DNA of 64,000 bases from Spirochaetota bacterium (GTDB taxonomy: Bacteria; Spirochaetota; Spirochaetia; SPDA01; JAJSAL01): positions 1-64,000 of the forward strand of contig JAJSAL010000067.1 in NCBI GenBank assembly GCA_024274705.1, read 5' to 3'. Below, piece after piece: positions 1-8,954 of this stretch (within the stretch, counting starts at the first letter, position 1; every line of letters starts with the position of its first letter). Below the pieces are notes generated by a model that was given only the letters and a program-made list of their open reading frames with translations, did no database searches and was not told the DNA's origin. Both the position numbers and the translations under genes were made by a program.

Positions 1-1
1 G

Positions 2-694
2 CTGGGCTGCGGTATCATGATGCACATGGCCGATGACAGGTGGCACAACTTTGATGCCACCAGGAGATACGGCAAAAGACCTGCCCGGTACTTACGGGAC
101 ATCGGGTTCCTCGGTCCCGACGTTATCCTCTTTCATTGTTCATACATGAATCTCCTGGAAGACCCGGGGATATTTAAGGAATACGATGTAAAAATAGCCC
201 ATAACGCCGAATCCAATGCAATTTTCGGTTTCTGGCCGGACATGGTCCCCTTTATCAAGGAAGGGGTCTGTGTCGGCCTCGGAACGGACGGCCAGACCCA
301 TTCGATGTTTGAAATTATGAGGACCGCCCAGATGCTCCACAGGCTCAAGTATGAAGATCCTGAACTTCTGCCGGATTCCCAGGTCTTGAGTATGGCCACG
401 AACAAGGGAGCCCGGGCGTTACTCATGGAAGATGAAATAGGCTCCATTGAAGCCGGGAAAAAGGCGGACATTGTCCTGCTGAAGGACCGAAGTGCCGTGC
501 CAATTTTCGAAGCAAACGTTGAAAACTATATTACCGGCACGTGTGAGCGGTCCGATGTGGATACCGTCATAATCGATGGGGAAATCGTTCTCGAAAAAGG
601 TGAGTTCACCGCTGTCGATGAAGAAGCCGTCTACCGGAAATGTAAACTGGAGGCCGTCGACCTCTGGAAAAGGAATAACTGGCCTTTACCTTGA
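2..694 (+). CDS. Amidohydrolase (SsnA/TrzA/MTA-SAH deaminase-like), C-terminal part; 5' end outside window
   Basis: The frame is open from the first bases, so this is the C-terminal ~230 residues of a larger protein. Visible landmarks of the cytosolic metal-dependent amidohydrolase fold are MMHMADD (usual metal/substrate helix region), ILFHCSYMN (metal His strand), HNAESNAIFG (the HNPxSN loop) and GLGTDGQTHS with the metal-binding Asp. The C-terminal GSIEAGKKADIVLL strand is the typical return to the small beta domain. In this family ring-amino groups of purines, pterins or triazines are hydrolysed; the substrate here is not readable. It lies 69 bp upstream of the nucleoside-type binding protein and is paralogous to the amidohydrolase at 5387-6796. 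Function is inferred from family motifs; family assignment is firm, substrate is not. Confidence 0.85.
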   Translation: MGCGIMMHMADDRWHNFDATRRYGKRPARYLRDIGFLGPDVILFHCSYMNLLEDPGIFKEYDVKIAHNAESNAIFGFWPDMVPFIKEGVCVGLGTDGQTHSMFEIMRTAQMLHRLKYEDPELLPDSQVLSMATNKGARALLMEDEIGSIEAGKKADIVLLKDRSAVPIFEANVENYITGTCERSDVDTVIIDGEIVLEKGEFTAVDEEAVYRKCKLEAVDLWKRNNWPLP

Positions 695-763
695 AAATAT
701 GGATCCAATAAATCTCTCATGCCGCGGAGAGAAAAAAAGATGCGGTAGAAACAGGAGGCTATT

Positions 764-1807
764 ATGAATAGAAAAAAACTTCTCATCACCCTGGGCATAC
801 TGATTACCCTCTGTATGTTCACCACTTTCCTCTGGGCCGGAGGGGGGCAGGAACCCTCTGCAGTGGAAACCGCCCCTGAGAAACAAAAGGTCATGGCGAT
901 GGTAACCAATCAATCAGGTCTTGGGGACCAGGCGTTCAACGACGCTACCTGGGCGGGATTTAAGCTGGCCGAGGAAAAGCTGGGGATTACCCCCAAGGTC
1001 CTGGAAGCGAGGGAGCAGTCCCAGTATGTTCCCAATTTAAGCGCCTTAGCGGAACAGAAATGCGATCTTGTTGTCGGCGTGGGATTCATGATCAAGGACG
1101 CCGTTCAAGAGGTAGCTGAACTGTATCCAGATGTGAACTTCGGTCTTGTGGACGGAACCGTGGATGCACCGAATGTGGCTTGTCTCCTCTTCAATGAGAA
1201 CGAAGGTGCTTTTCTCATGGGGATCATTGCTGCAAAGATGACGAAAACCGGGACAGTCGGTTTTGTCGGGGGAATGTCCACCCCGATCACGAATAAATTC
1301 GAAGCGGGATACAGGGCCGGTGTCATGACGGTAAACCCGGATATCGATGTGTTGGTTTCCTATGCCGGTACGTTTGCAGACCCTGCGAAAGGGGAAGAAA
1401 TGGCGAATCCCCAGTACGACCAGGGGGCGGACGTTATATTTCAGGTTGCCGGCGGGACCGGAATGGGTGTCATTAACGCCGCCAAGAAGAAAAATAAGTG
1501 GGTAATAGGGGTGGACAGGGACCAGAATTATCTGGCTCCGGACAATGTTATCTCTTCCATGATAAAAAGACTCGACATTGCCGTGTTCAATGCAATTGAA
1601 ATGGTACTGGATGGAAATTTCAAGGGTGGGAAATACAGGTATGGAATCGCCGAAGGCGGTATTGATTATGCCCCCACGACAAGTAAGAATGTACCGGCGG
1701 ACATCATAACCTTCGTGGACATGGTGAAGGATAAAATAAAGAACGGGGAGATAAAACCACCGGGGACGTATGAAGAGCTGGACGCTTTCATACCGCCCTC
1801 ACTGTAG
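764..1807 (+). CDS. BMP-family (Med/BmpA) ABC substrate-binding protein, probable nucleoside binder
   Basis: 347 residues, starting at an ATG behind a good AGGAGG ribosome site. The N-terminus is an export signal (basic MNRKK, hydrophobic core, then FLWAGGGQE), a form frequent in spirochaetes; Cys17 lies inside the core and is not a convincing lipobox, so cleavage by signal peptidase I is likelier. The mature part has BMP hallmarks: QSGLGDQAFND near the start, GFVGGMSTPITNKFEAGYRAG in the hinge region and VIGVDRDQNY. BMP proteins such as PnrA/TmpC of Treponema bind purine nucleosides, so a nucleoside ligand is inferred. It opens the importer genes 1877-5394 and is separated from them by a terminator-like hairpin, which would favour excess binding protein. 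Confidence 0.93.
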   Translation: MNRKKLLITLGILITLCMFTTFLWAGGGQEPSAVETAPEKQKVMAMVTNQSGLGDQAFNDATWAGFKLAEEKLGITPKVLEAREQSQYVPNLSALAEQKCDLVVGVGFMIKDAVQEVAELYPDVNFGLVDGTVDAPNVACLLFNENEGAFLMGIIAAKMTKTGTVGFVGGMSTPITNKFEAGYRAGVMTVNPDIDVLVSYAGTFADPAKGEEMANPQYDQGADVIFQVAGGTGMGVINAAKKKNKWVIGVDRDQNYLAPDNVISSMIKRLDIAVFNAIEMVLDGNFKGGKYRYGIAEGGIDYAPTTSKNVPADIITFVDMVKDKIKNGEIKPPGTYEELDAFIPPSL

Positions 1808-1828
1808 TGTAGTCAAGATGTAAGGACA

Positions 1829-1858
1829 AGGCTGGCTGTCCCAGCCAGCCTGTTTTTA
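1829..1858 (+). terminator. Hairpin plus T-run after the binding-protein gene (partial terminator)
   Basis: Perfect 10-bp stem AGGCTGGCTG (1829-1838) / CAGCCAGCCT (1842-1851) with a 3-nt loop, followed by TGTTTTT. The next gene starts at 1877 with the same orientation and no obvious promoter between, so this is probably a leaky terminator or mRNA-stabilising hairpin giving more binding protein than transporter subunits. Confidence 0.85.
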
Positions 1859-1876
1859 CCTTAATTAAGGTCGTTT

Positions 1877-3388
1877 ATGGCACCGATTATCAGGATGGAG
1901 AATATTGTAAAACGATTTCCCGGGGGAACCGTGGCGAACAACCATGTCGATCTTGAAATCGAGGAGGGGGAAATTCACTGCCTGCTTGGAGAGAACGGTG
2001 CGGGTAAATCCACCCTTATGAATGTTCTTTACGGTTTATATGGTTTTGATTCCGGAAGAGTGTTCATAAAGGATGAAGAGGTCCGGTTTAAAAACCCATT
2101 ACAGGCGATTAAACGGGGAATTGGAATGGTGCACCAGCATTTTATGCTGGTACCTGTTTTTACAGTCACGGAAAATTTGATTCTCGGGTCTGAACCTGTT
2201 AAAGGGTTATCCCTGGATATTCCAAAAGCGGAACAGGAAATCGTACCCCTTTCCGAAAAATACGGTCTCAATATCGACCCGAAAGCGTATATTCAGGACA
2301 TTTCCGTGGGAATGCAGCAAAGGGTCGAGATACTCAAACTTCTGTACAGGGGCGCGGATATTATGATATTCGACGAACCTACCGCTATTTTAACGCCCCA
2401 GGAAGTTGAAGAGTTGTATAAAATCATGCGCTTCCTGAAAAGCCAGGGAAAGACGTTGATCTTCATTACCCATAAACTTAGGGAAGTAATGGAAATATCC
2501 GATCGTGTAACGGTGTTAAGGGATGGCAGGGGTATCAGCACTATAGAAACGGAAGCTACCAATCCCAAGGAACTCGCAAAAAAGATGGTTGGCCGGGAAG
2601 TTTTGTTTCGGGTTGATAAACCGGTGGTACATAGAGGGAAAAAAGTTCTGCATGTCCTGGATGTTCATGTGAATAACCAGCGGGGACTCCCCGCGTTGAA
2701 TGGAATCAGTTTTAATGTCTGTGAGGGTGAAGTAGTCGGTATCGCGGGAATAGACGGAAACGGACAAACCGAGCTCGTGGAGGTTCTTACAGGTCTTCGG
2801 GATGTGGAGGCCGGAAGGATTGTGCTGGAGGGGACGGAACTTACCCATAAGAACCCGAAAGCTTACCTTGCCGCAGGGGTCGCGCATATTCCGGAAGACA
2901 GGCAGCTCCGGGGACTTATTCTTGAGTTCCCTCTTTATGAAAACATGCTGCTGGGCTACCAGGATACGGCCCCATTTGCAAAAGGCCCTGTTCTCGATAT
3001 CAAGAAAGCAAGAGAGTGGGCGGTGGAAAGTATAAAAAAATACGATGTTCGTGCGCCGGGTGTGGATTCCGCCGCGGGAACGCTTTCCGGTGGAAATCAG
3101 CAAAAACTGGTGATTGCGAGAGAGTTTCAGAGGGATCCAAAGCTCCTCCTTGCGGCGCAGCCGACAAGGGGGCTCGATGTGGGTGCAACCGAGTTTGTAC
3201 ATAATCAAATAATGGATATTAAAAAACAGGGGAAAGCCGTTCTCCTGGTCTCTCTTGACTTAAGTGAAATTATGAACCTGAGTGACAGGATTCTCGTTAT
3301 CTTTGAGGGGGAAATTCGGGGAGAGTTTTCAGGGACGGAAGCGAAAGAATCGGAACTTGGTTTGATAATGGCCGGAGGGCATCGCTGA
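1877..3388 (+). CDS. Nucleoside/sugar ABC importer ATPase with two fused ABC domains (NupO/YufO type)
   Basis: 503 residues with two nucleotide-binding domains. The first has Walker A GENGAGKST (about residues 38-46), the signature-like SVGMQQRVEILK and Walker B IMIFDEPTAILTP. The second has a degenerate P-loop GIDGNGQTE, a good signature LSGGNQQKLVIARE and LLLAAQPTRGLDVGA where the Walker B acidic residue region is altered. This asymmetry (degenerate second P-loop) is normal for the CUT2/BMP importer ATPases. With the two permeases that follow (1-bp gap, then overlap) and the binding protein before it, it forms a complete importer. It acts at the cytoplasmic face of the inner membrane to energise uptake; a nucleoside substrate is inferred from the BMP partner. 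Confidence 0.95.
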   Translation: MAPIIRMENIVKRFPGGTVANNHVDLEIEEGEIHCLLGENGAGKSTLMNVLYGLYGFDSGRVFIKDEEVRFKNPLQAIKRGIGMVHQHFMLVPVFTVTENLILGSEPVKGLSLDIPKAEQEIVPLSEKYGLNIDPKAYIQDISVGMQQRVEILKLLYRGADIMIFDEPTAILTPQEVEELYKIMRFLKSQGKTLIFITHKLREVMEISDRVTVLRDGRGISTIETEATNPKELAKKMVGREVLFRVDKPVVHRGKKVLHVLDVHVNNQRGLPALNGISFNVCEGEVVGIAGIDGNGQTELVEVLTGLRDVEAGRIVLEGTELTHKNPKAYLAAGVAHIPEDRQLRGLILEFPLYENMLLGYQDTAPFAKGPVLDIKKAREWAVESIKKYDVRAPGVDSAAGTLSGGNQQKLVIAREFQRDPKLLLAAQPTRGLDVGATEFVHNQIMDIKKQGKAVLLVSLDLSEIMNLSDRILVIFEGEIRGEFSGTEAKESELGLIMAGGHR

Positions 3389-3389
3389 T

Positions 3390-4481
3390 ATGAAAAAAGA
3401 ACCGCTACTGGGAAGATTATTGGAGGACAATACCCTGTTTTCGGTTTTTAAGGTAGTTGTTACGATAATCCTCGCCCTCCTTTTTGGTTTTCTCATCCTT
3501 TTTCTAACACGCTACAATCCTGTTGAAGCGTATGCAGCTCTTTTCAGGGGGGCTTTCGGCAGCAAACGGGGATTCGGGGAAACCGTCCTTTCCACGACAC
3601 CCCTTCTGTTCAGCGGCCTGGGCTTCGCTCTCGCTTACCAGTGTAAACTTTTCAATATCGGGCTTGAGGGCCAGATTGCAATGGGCGGGCTGGTAGCCGC
3701 TTTCCTTGGGTATTCGATTACGGGTCTTCCGCCGTTCCTCCATCTTCCGGTTTGTATCCTCGGGGCGGCTCTTGCCGGTGCCGTATGGGGTTTCGGACCG
3801 GGGTACCTGAAGGCCCGGTACGGTATCCATGAAGTAATAAGTGTTATTATGATGAATCACATCGCATTCAAAATAAGCGCGTACATGGTTTCCGTCCAGG
3901 GGCCCATGAAAGACAGGCTGGATGAAATGCCTGCCTCACCGTTTGTTATGGACTCCGCAAAGATTATCAGGATATGGAAAGGCACCCGTCTCCATTGGGG
4001 GATTTTTATAGCTGTCGGTGTAAGTGTTCTTGTCTGGTTCTTGTTGTATAAAACGCGGACCGGTTACAAAATCCGGGCTGTAGGCAAGAACCGGTTCGCA
4101 GCTGAGACCGGAGGAATCGATGTCAAACGTCATATTATCCTGGCAATGTCTCTAAGCGGTGCTCTTGGTGGTCTTGCCGGAGGAGTGGAAATACTTGGAA
4201 TGCACTACAGGCTCTTCTCCGCTTTTTCACCGGGATACGGTTTCGATGCGATAGCTGTCGCTCTTCTCGGCATGCTCAATCCCTTCGGTATTATAGGATC
4301 GGCTTTTCTTTACGGTGTTCTACGGAGCGGATCGATCCTGATGCAGGCCATGGTCGGCGTAAGCAAAGACATGGTATCTGTCATTACTGCGATAATCATC
4401 TTTTTTATGGGGGTGGGTGATCCCCTGGGCAGGGTCATCCAGGAAAAAATGGTAAGGAAAAGGCATGGAGCTGTTAAGTAA
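3390..4481 (+). CDS. ABC importer permease 1 (NupP/YufP type, BPD_transp_2)
   Basis: 363 residues with about nine hydrophobic segments and an N-terminal basic tail. The signature stretch LFNIGLEGQIAMGG (near residue 90) and the C-terminal ALGGLAGGVEILGMHYR are typical of branched-chain/BMP-type permeases. It begins 1 bp after the ATPase stop and overlaps the next permease by 17 bp, which points to translational coupling. It would form the heterodimeric membrane channel with the protein encoded at 4465-5394. Confidence 0.94.
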   Translation: MKKEPLLGRLLEDNTLFSVFKVVVTIILALLFGFLILFLTRYNPVEAYAALFRGAFGSKRGFGETVLSTTPLLFSGLGFALAYQCKLFNIGLEGQIAMGGLVAAFLGYSITGLPPFLHLPVCILGAALAGAVWGFGPGYLKARYGIHEVISVIMMNHIAFKISAYMVSVQGPMKDRLDEMPASPFVMDSAKIIRIWKGTRLHWGIFIAVGVSVLVWFLLYKTRTGYKIRAVGKNRFAAETGGIDVKRHIILAMSLSGALGGLAGGVEILGMHYRLFSAFSPGYGFDAIAVALLGMLNPFGIIGSAFLYGVLRSGSILMQAMVGVSKDMVSVITAIIIFFMGVGDPLGRVIQEKMVRKRHGAVK

Positions 4482-5394
4482 GTTATTCAACCTGATAATA
4501 GTAGCTTCCACTTTGAGAATCGCCACGCCGATTCTGCTTGCTTCCCTTGGGGGTGTCATGTCCGAAAGGTCCGGGGTGATCAATATCGGGCTCGAGGGAA
4601 TGATGCTGATGGGCGCGTTTGCGGCAGCAGCGGGATCGTATTTTTTAGGACCTTGGCCGGGGCTTCTCTTCGGAGTTCTTGTCGGCGGCCTGATGGGATT
4701 GGTCCATGCCTTTATGAGTGTTACTGTAAGGGCGAACCAGATAATCAGTGCGACAGCCATTAATATTCTTGCCGTGGGACTGCCTAACATTCTTGTTCCG
4801 ATAATCTGGCCGGGGCATTTTGCCATGACCCCTGTCGTTCCAGTAATAAATGACATCAATATTCCCATTATTGAGAATATTCCTGTGATTGGCCCGGTTA
4901 TAGGGCACCAGAACCCGATCGTGTATATCGCATTTATCCTGGTACCGGTTATTCATTTTGTATTGTTCAAAACCCGCCTGGGGCTGCGAATTCGATCTGT
5001 TGGAGAGCATCCGCGTGCTGCCGACACCCTTGGCGTCAATGTCTATAGAATGCGTTACATCGCGGTAACAACCAGCGGTTTACTCGCCGGTTTGGGCGGG
5101 GCATTCCTCTCCATTGCATACCAGTCACAATTCTCGATGGCAATGACCGCCGGGCGGGGTTTTATCGGTTTAGCCGCAATGATTTTCGGCAGGTGGAAAC
5201 CCTTCGGCGCATTGATCGCGTGCCTTATCTTTGGATTTGCCGATGCTTTTCAGGCGGCGGCCCAGGCCGCCGGTGTTCCCGTGCCCCCGGATTTGTTCCT
5301 TGCCCTCCCTTACGTTCTGACCCTGGTCGCCCTGGTTGGGCTCGCCGGTAAAACAGCTGTCAGCCCTGCTGCGAATGGAAAACCATATGTTTGA
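4465..5394 (+). CDS. ABC importer permease 2 (NupQ/YufQ type, BPD_transp_2)
   Basis: 309 residues, multi-spanning. The diagnostic VINIGLEGMMLMGAF lies near residue 40 and the C-terminal part has GRGFIGLAAMIFGRWKPFGAL, both characteristic of the second permease of BMP-type nucleoside importers. The start overlaps the preceding permease by 17 bp and the stop overlaps the following amidohydrolase start by 8 bp (ATGTTTGA), so the transporter and the first catabolic enzyme are translationally linked. That link is the best evidence that the amidohydrolase acts on the imported compound. Confidence 0.94.
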   Translation: MELLSKLFNLIIVASTLRIATPILLASLGGVMSERSGVINIGLEGMMLMGAFAAAAGSYFLGPWPGLLFGVLVGGLMGLVHAFMSVTVRANQIISATAINILAVGLPNILVPIIWPGHFAMTPVVPVINDINIPIIENIPVIGPVIGHQNPIVYIAFILVPVIHFVLFKTRLGLRIRSVGEHPRAADTLGVNVYRMRYIAVTTSGLLAGLGGAFLSIAYQSQFSMAMTAGRGFIGLAAMIFGRWKPFGALIACLIFGFADAFQAAAQAAGVPVPPDLFLALPYVLTLVALVGLAGKTAVSPAANGKPYV

Positions 5395-6796
5395 TATTTT
5401 GATTAAGAACTGCTGTGCCGTGACAATGGATAACAGTCGCCGGATTATCGATGGGTGTTCAATCGGGATAAAAGACCACCTGATTATGGATGTCGGGAGA
5501 GATGTGCCGGAAAACGCGGAAGAAATCATAGATGGCTCTTCATGCTTTGCCCTGCCGGGACTGGTTAATTGTCATACCCACGTTTACCAGTCTCTCATTA
5601 AAGGGGTGGGGTATGACATGCATTTCAACCCATGGAATATCAGGTACCTGGTTCCTATTATTTCCCATATGGGTCCGGATCATGCGAGGGCGAGTGCGGA
5701 ACTGGCGGCACTGGAAATGATAAAAAGCGGGACAACGGCGTTCTCCGACCACTGGTATCTGCATACCGATTTCAGAAATATCGAGGAAGTTGCGGCTGGT
5801 TTCGACCGTGCGGGACTCCGGAATCACGCCGTGTTCGGGTTCTTAAACGAAAGTTTCGCCGGGCGAAAAAATGGAAACACCGAGGCGGATGTTCTCAAAG
5901 GGGAAGAACAATTACTCGCCCAGGCGGAAAGGTTTGTAAAGACCTGGAACGGCAGAAACCTGACCACCGCCGCATTAGGGCCGGGTTCCACGGAAGATGT
6001 GAGCCGTGAGCTTTTCAAAGAAATTATCGGTTTAAGCCGGAAACTGGACGTTTCGGTTGTTACCCACATCTCAGGCTGGGTCGAGATCGTCTCCCGCTCA
6101 TTGGAAAAACACCATTTGAGGGATTTCGAGTACGCCCATTCCCTCGGTTTTACGGGACCTAGGTCAATTGCAATTCACTGTGTCTGGCTCTCCGAGGAAG
6201 AGATCGCCATCGCGGCTGAGACAGGAACGATGGTTGTGCATAACCCGGTTGCGAATATGCATCTCGGGTATGGAATAGCACCCGTACCGGAAATGATTTC
6301 CCGGGGGGTGACCGTCGGGCTTGGTACCGACGGAGCGGCAAGCTACACGTATGACATGTTCGAAATAGGTAAAACCGCCGCGATGCTGCAGAAGGTGCGC
6401 ACACTGAATCCGGAAGCTTTAACCGCGGAGAAAGCCCTCGAAATGATGACCCTGGACGGAGCAAAGGTGCTCGGACTGGACGGGCTCGTCGGGTCTATTG
6501 AGAAGGGGAAACGGGCGGATATCATCCTTGTAAAGAGGGGAACTCCCCATCTCCTTAAGGGGGGGCGCCCGGTCCCGCAAATCGTCTACAGTACGGGAGG
6601 CCCGGATGTAATAACTTCCATTATTGACGGAATCATCGTCATGCGAAACAGGGAAGTGCTCACGTTGAACGAGGGGGAAGTTCTGGCGCGAGCCCAGAAC
6701 ATGCGGGATGAACTGCTTAAGGCAGGCGGCAATGACACGGACATGTTGCTCAAAGCGCCATGGCCTGCGGGAAAAGCTTCATGGAGGATGCCCTAG
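5387..6796 (+). CDS. Amidohydrolase, SsnA/atrazine-chlorohydrolase/SAH-deaminase-like
   Basis: About 469 residues from the ATG at 5387 (MFDILIKN); ATGs at 5375 and 5336 are in frame but lie deeper inside the permease gene and lack a better ribosome site. Metal-site motifs are complete: NCHTHVYQS (HxH), VVTHISGWVE, AIHCVWLSEEE, HNPVANMHLGYG and GLGTDGAASYTYDMFE with the metal Asp. The family hydrolytically deaminates or dechlorinates aromatic nitrogen rings (guanine, S-adenosylhomocysteine, s-triazines). Together with the partial copy at the left edge, the operon contains two related enzymes. The product feeds, by inference, into the redox enzymes that follow. Substrate cannot be named from sequence. 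Confidence 0.9.
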   Translation: MFDILIKNCCAVTMDNSRRIIDGCSIGIKDHLIMDVGRDVPENAEEIIDGSSCFALPGLVNCHTHVYQSLIKGVGYDMHFNPWNIRYLVPIISHMGPDHARASAELAALEMIKSGTTAFSDHWYLHTDFRNIEEVAAGFDRAGLRNHAVFGFLNESFAGRKNGNTEADVLKGEEQLLAQAERFVKTWNGRNLTTAALGPGSTEDVSRELFKEIIGLSRKLDVSVVTHISGWVEIVSRSLEKHHLRDFEYAHSLGFTGPRSIAIHCVWLSEEEIAIAAETGTMVVHNPVANMHLGYGIAPVPEMISRGVTVGLGTDGAASYTYDMFEIGKTAAMLQKVRTLNPEALTAEKALEMMTLDGAKVLGLDGLVGSIEKGKRADIILVKRGTPHLLKGGRPVPQIVYSTGGPDVITSIIDGIIVMRNREVLTLNEGEVLARAQNMRDELLKAGGNDTDMLLKAPWPAGKASWRMP

Positions 6797-8569
6797 GTGG
6801 CCAGGTACGGCAAACTGTTACGAATCGATTTACACTCGGCCTCATGGATGGTGGAACCGATTTCGAAAAGGGACGAACGTAAATTCCTCGGTGGAAAGGG
6901 GTTGGGAACCGCCTATCTTGTCCGGGAACTGGCGGCGGGGACAGACCCCCTTGGACCGGGGAACAAGATGATCCTGGCTGCAGGCCCTTTGACCGGTACT
7001 TCCGCTCCCGGGTCCTCCAGGTTTGAAATCGTAACGAAGTCTCCCCTGACCGGAATATATCTCGACTGCAACTCCGGGGGACACTTCGGCCAGGAACTGA
7101 AGGCAACCGGTTTCGATATGGTTATTCTCGAGGGCGTTTCACCGGCCCCGGTTATCGTGTCCATAAGAAACGATTCGGTAACATTTCTCGATGCTTCCGG
7201 CGTATGGGGGAAGAATATATATGAGACCGAAAACGAAGTACGAAGGATGGTGGGCGACCCGGAAGCGAGGGTCCTCTCCATCGGGCCTGCCGGGGAAAAC
7301 CTGGTAAAGTTCGCTTCCCTGTCCAATGATTATTCGAGAAATGCGGCACGGGGGGGCGGAGGCGCGGTACTAGGTTCGAAAAAAGTAAAAGCTATTGCAG
7401 TCCGCGGGACCCGGGACATTCCCGTTGTAAACTTACGTGCTTTCCAGGAAACCGTCGAAAGAGCGAAACAAATAATTTTCAACAATCCATGGGTCCCGGA
7501 CCAGCGGAGATACGGTACGCCCAGGGCTGCGGGGCCGGTAAATGAGAACGGTCTAATGCCGGTAGATAACTTCAGAAGCGGAAAAGCTTCCTCCGTAGAA
7601 GCGATAAACGCTAACGCTTTCGAGGCGCTGACATTTAAGCGGCTCTCCTGCGGTGAATGCCCGGTGGCGTGTTCGAAAGGATACAGGAAGAATGAGGTTC
7701 GCCTGGAAGGACCGGAATATGAAACCATCGCCCTTTTCGGTCCCAACATGGGGCTGTTCGATCCGGAATGCATCGCCGAAATAAACTACTGGTGCAACCA
7801 GTACGGTATCGATACCATCACCGCGGGTTCCCTGATCGGGGCGGTCCTGGAAACAGGGGTGGTCGGGATCCCAGGGAATACACCAAAACACGAAATAGTA
7901 AAGGATACCCTTCATGCGATTACCTTCCGCCAGGGGACCGGGGATATCCTGGCAGAGGGTCCCAGGATCGCCGGAAGGGAACTTGGTATTGAATACTTTG
8001 TCCCTGAAATTAAAGGGATGGGATTCCCCGGATATGATCCCCGCTGTTCTCACGGTACCGCACTCGCGTATATGACTGCCGACAGGGGAGCATGCCATCT
8101 CCGGGCATGGCCTTTGGGAAGGGAACTGGGAGGTACCTGGGAAGAGGACGATCTTGACGGCAGGATTATGTTCGTAAAAGAACAGCAGGATGAAAAAGCT
8201 GCCCAAGAGAGCACCATCGTATGCCAGTTTCCATACGGTATCGGTCTCCTGGATCCTGTTCTGGCCGAACTGATAAGTCTCTCTACCGGAGAAGAATGGA
8301 CACTGGATACGATGAAGGAAGCAGGTGAGAGGACCTGGAATCTTGCAAGGGTATTCAATGTACGGGAAGGGATAACACGGGGGGATGATTATCTTCCCGG
8401 GAAGTTCTCACAGGACGGGATAGAATCGGGTCCTCTTAAGGGAAAAGTTATAAGCCGGGGGGACCAGGATTATATGCTTGATACGTACTACGCGTATCGC
8501 GGCTGGACTGCCGACGGGATACCTACAGGGGAAACACTGAAACGATTGGAAATAGAGGAAGAGACGTGA
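6797..8569 (+). CDS. Aldehyde ferredoxin oxidoreductase family protein (tungstopterin enzyme)
   Basis: 590 residues, GTG start at 6797 with GGAGG at 6783-6787, directly after the amidohydrolase stop. N-terminal FLGGKGLGTAYLV is the pterin-binding start of the AOR fold. Cluster ligands for one [4Fe-4S] are visible: SCGECPVACS gives Cys285, Cys288 and Cys292, and IVCQF gives Cys476, matching the 288/291/295/494 arrangement of the archaeal enzyme. DRGACHLRA is also conserved in the family. AORs use a tungsten bis-pterin cofactor to oxidise aldehydes to acids with ferredoxin as acceptor. The next gene, overlapping by 4 bp, is a ferredoxin-type protein that is the obvious partner. The true aldehyde is unknown; a deoxy- or ring-derived aldehyde from the imported compound is only inference. 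Confidence 0.93.
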   Translation: MARYGKLLRIDLHSASWMVEPISKRDERKFLGGKGLGTAYLVRELAAGTDPLGPGNKMILAAGPLTGTSAPGSSRFEIVTKSPLTGIYLDCNSGGHFGQELKATGFDMVILEGVSPAPVIVSIRNDSVTFLDASGVWGKNIYETENEVRRMVGDPEARVLSIGPAGENLVKFASLSNDYSRNAARGGGGAVLGSKKVKAIAVRGTRDIPVVNLRAFQETVERAKQIIFNNPWVPDQRRYGTPRAAGPVNENGLMPVDNFRSGKASSVEAINANAFEALTFKRLSCGECPVACSKGYRKNEVRLEGPEYETIALFGPNMGLFDPECIAEINYWCNQYGIDTITAGSLIGAVLETGVVGIPGNTPKHEIVKDTLHAITFRQGTGDILAEGPRIAGRELGIEYFVPEIKGMGFPGYDPRCSHGTALAYMTADRGACHLRAWPLGRELGGTWEEDDLDGRIMFVKEQQDEKAAQESTIVCQFPYGIGLLDPVLAELISLSTGEEWTLDTMKEAGERTWNLARVFNVREGITRGDDYLPGKFSQDGIESGPLKGKVISRGDQDYMLDTYYAYRGWTADGIPTGETLKRLEIEEET

Positions 8570-8943
8570 GTTATCTGCATGTGGACAGGAAATTATGCAC
8601 AGGTTGCAGGATGTGTGAGACGGCCTGTTCGATAGGTAAAGAGGGTACGATAAACCGGGCGCGAAGCAGAATACGGATACTCAGGAAAGAAGTCCTCCAC
8701 ATTGCTCCAAAGGTATGCATCCAATGTAAAAGACCACTCTGCGTTGAATCTTGTCCTGTACAGGCTCTTTCGCAGCGTGAAGGGGCGGTCCGGATAGATG
8801 AAACTCTCTGTAACGGCTGCGGGGAATGTGTAAAAGTCTGCGATAAACTCTTCCTCTCTCCCGAAGGGGATAGGGCGATCATGTGTGATCAATGCGGGAC
8901 GTGTGTGCCGGTATGCCCTGAAAAGGCACTTCGTATCAGTTAA
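8566..8943 (+). CDS. Polyferredoxin-type [4Fe-4S] electron-transfer protein
   Basis: 125 residues, GTG start inside a GTGA overlap with the AOR stop. Four Cys clusters are visible: CTGCRMCETACS, CIQCKRPLCVESCP, CNGCGECVKVCD and CDQCGTCVPVCP, so up to four cubane clusters, as in the HycB/AOR-associated ferredoxin subunits. It should accept electrons from the aldehyde oxidoreductase encoded just upstream, and could hand them to the flavoprotein encoded 11 bp downstream. Electron routing is inferred from gene order. Cytoplasmic; no signal peptide. Confidence 0.92.
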   Translation: MSYLHVDRKLCTGCRMCETACSIGKEGTINRARSRIRILRKEVLHIAPKVCIQCKRPLCVESCPVQALSQREGAVRIDETLCNGCGECVKVCDKLFLSPEGDRAIMCDQCGTCVPVCPEKALRIS

Positions 8944-8954
8944 AAGAGAGATTT

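Noticed and set aside
2516-3208. 230-residue open frame on the minus strand
   Set aside because: It is antisense to the ATPase gene, whose ABC motifs are unambiguous; no ribosome site or domain.
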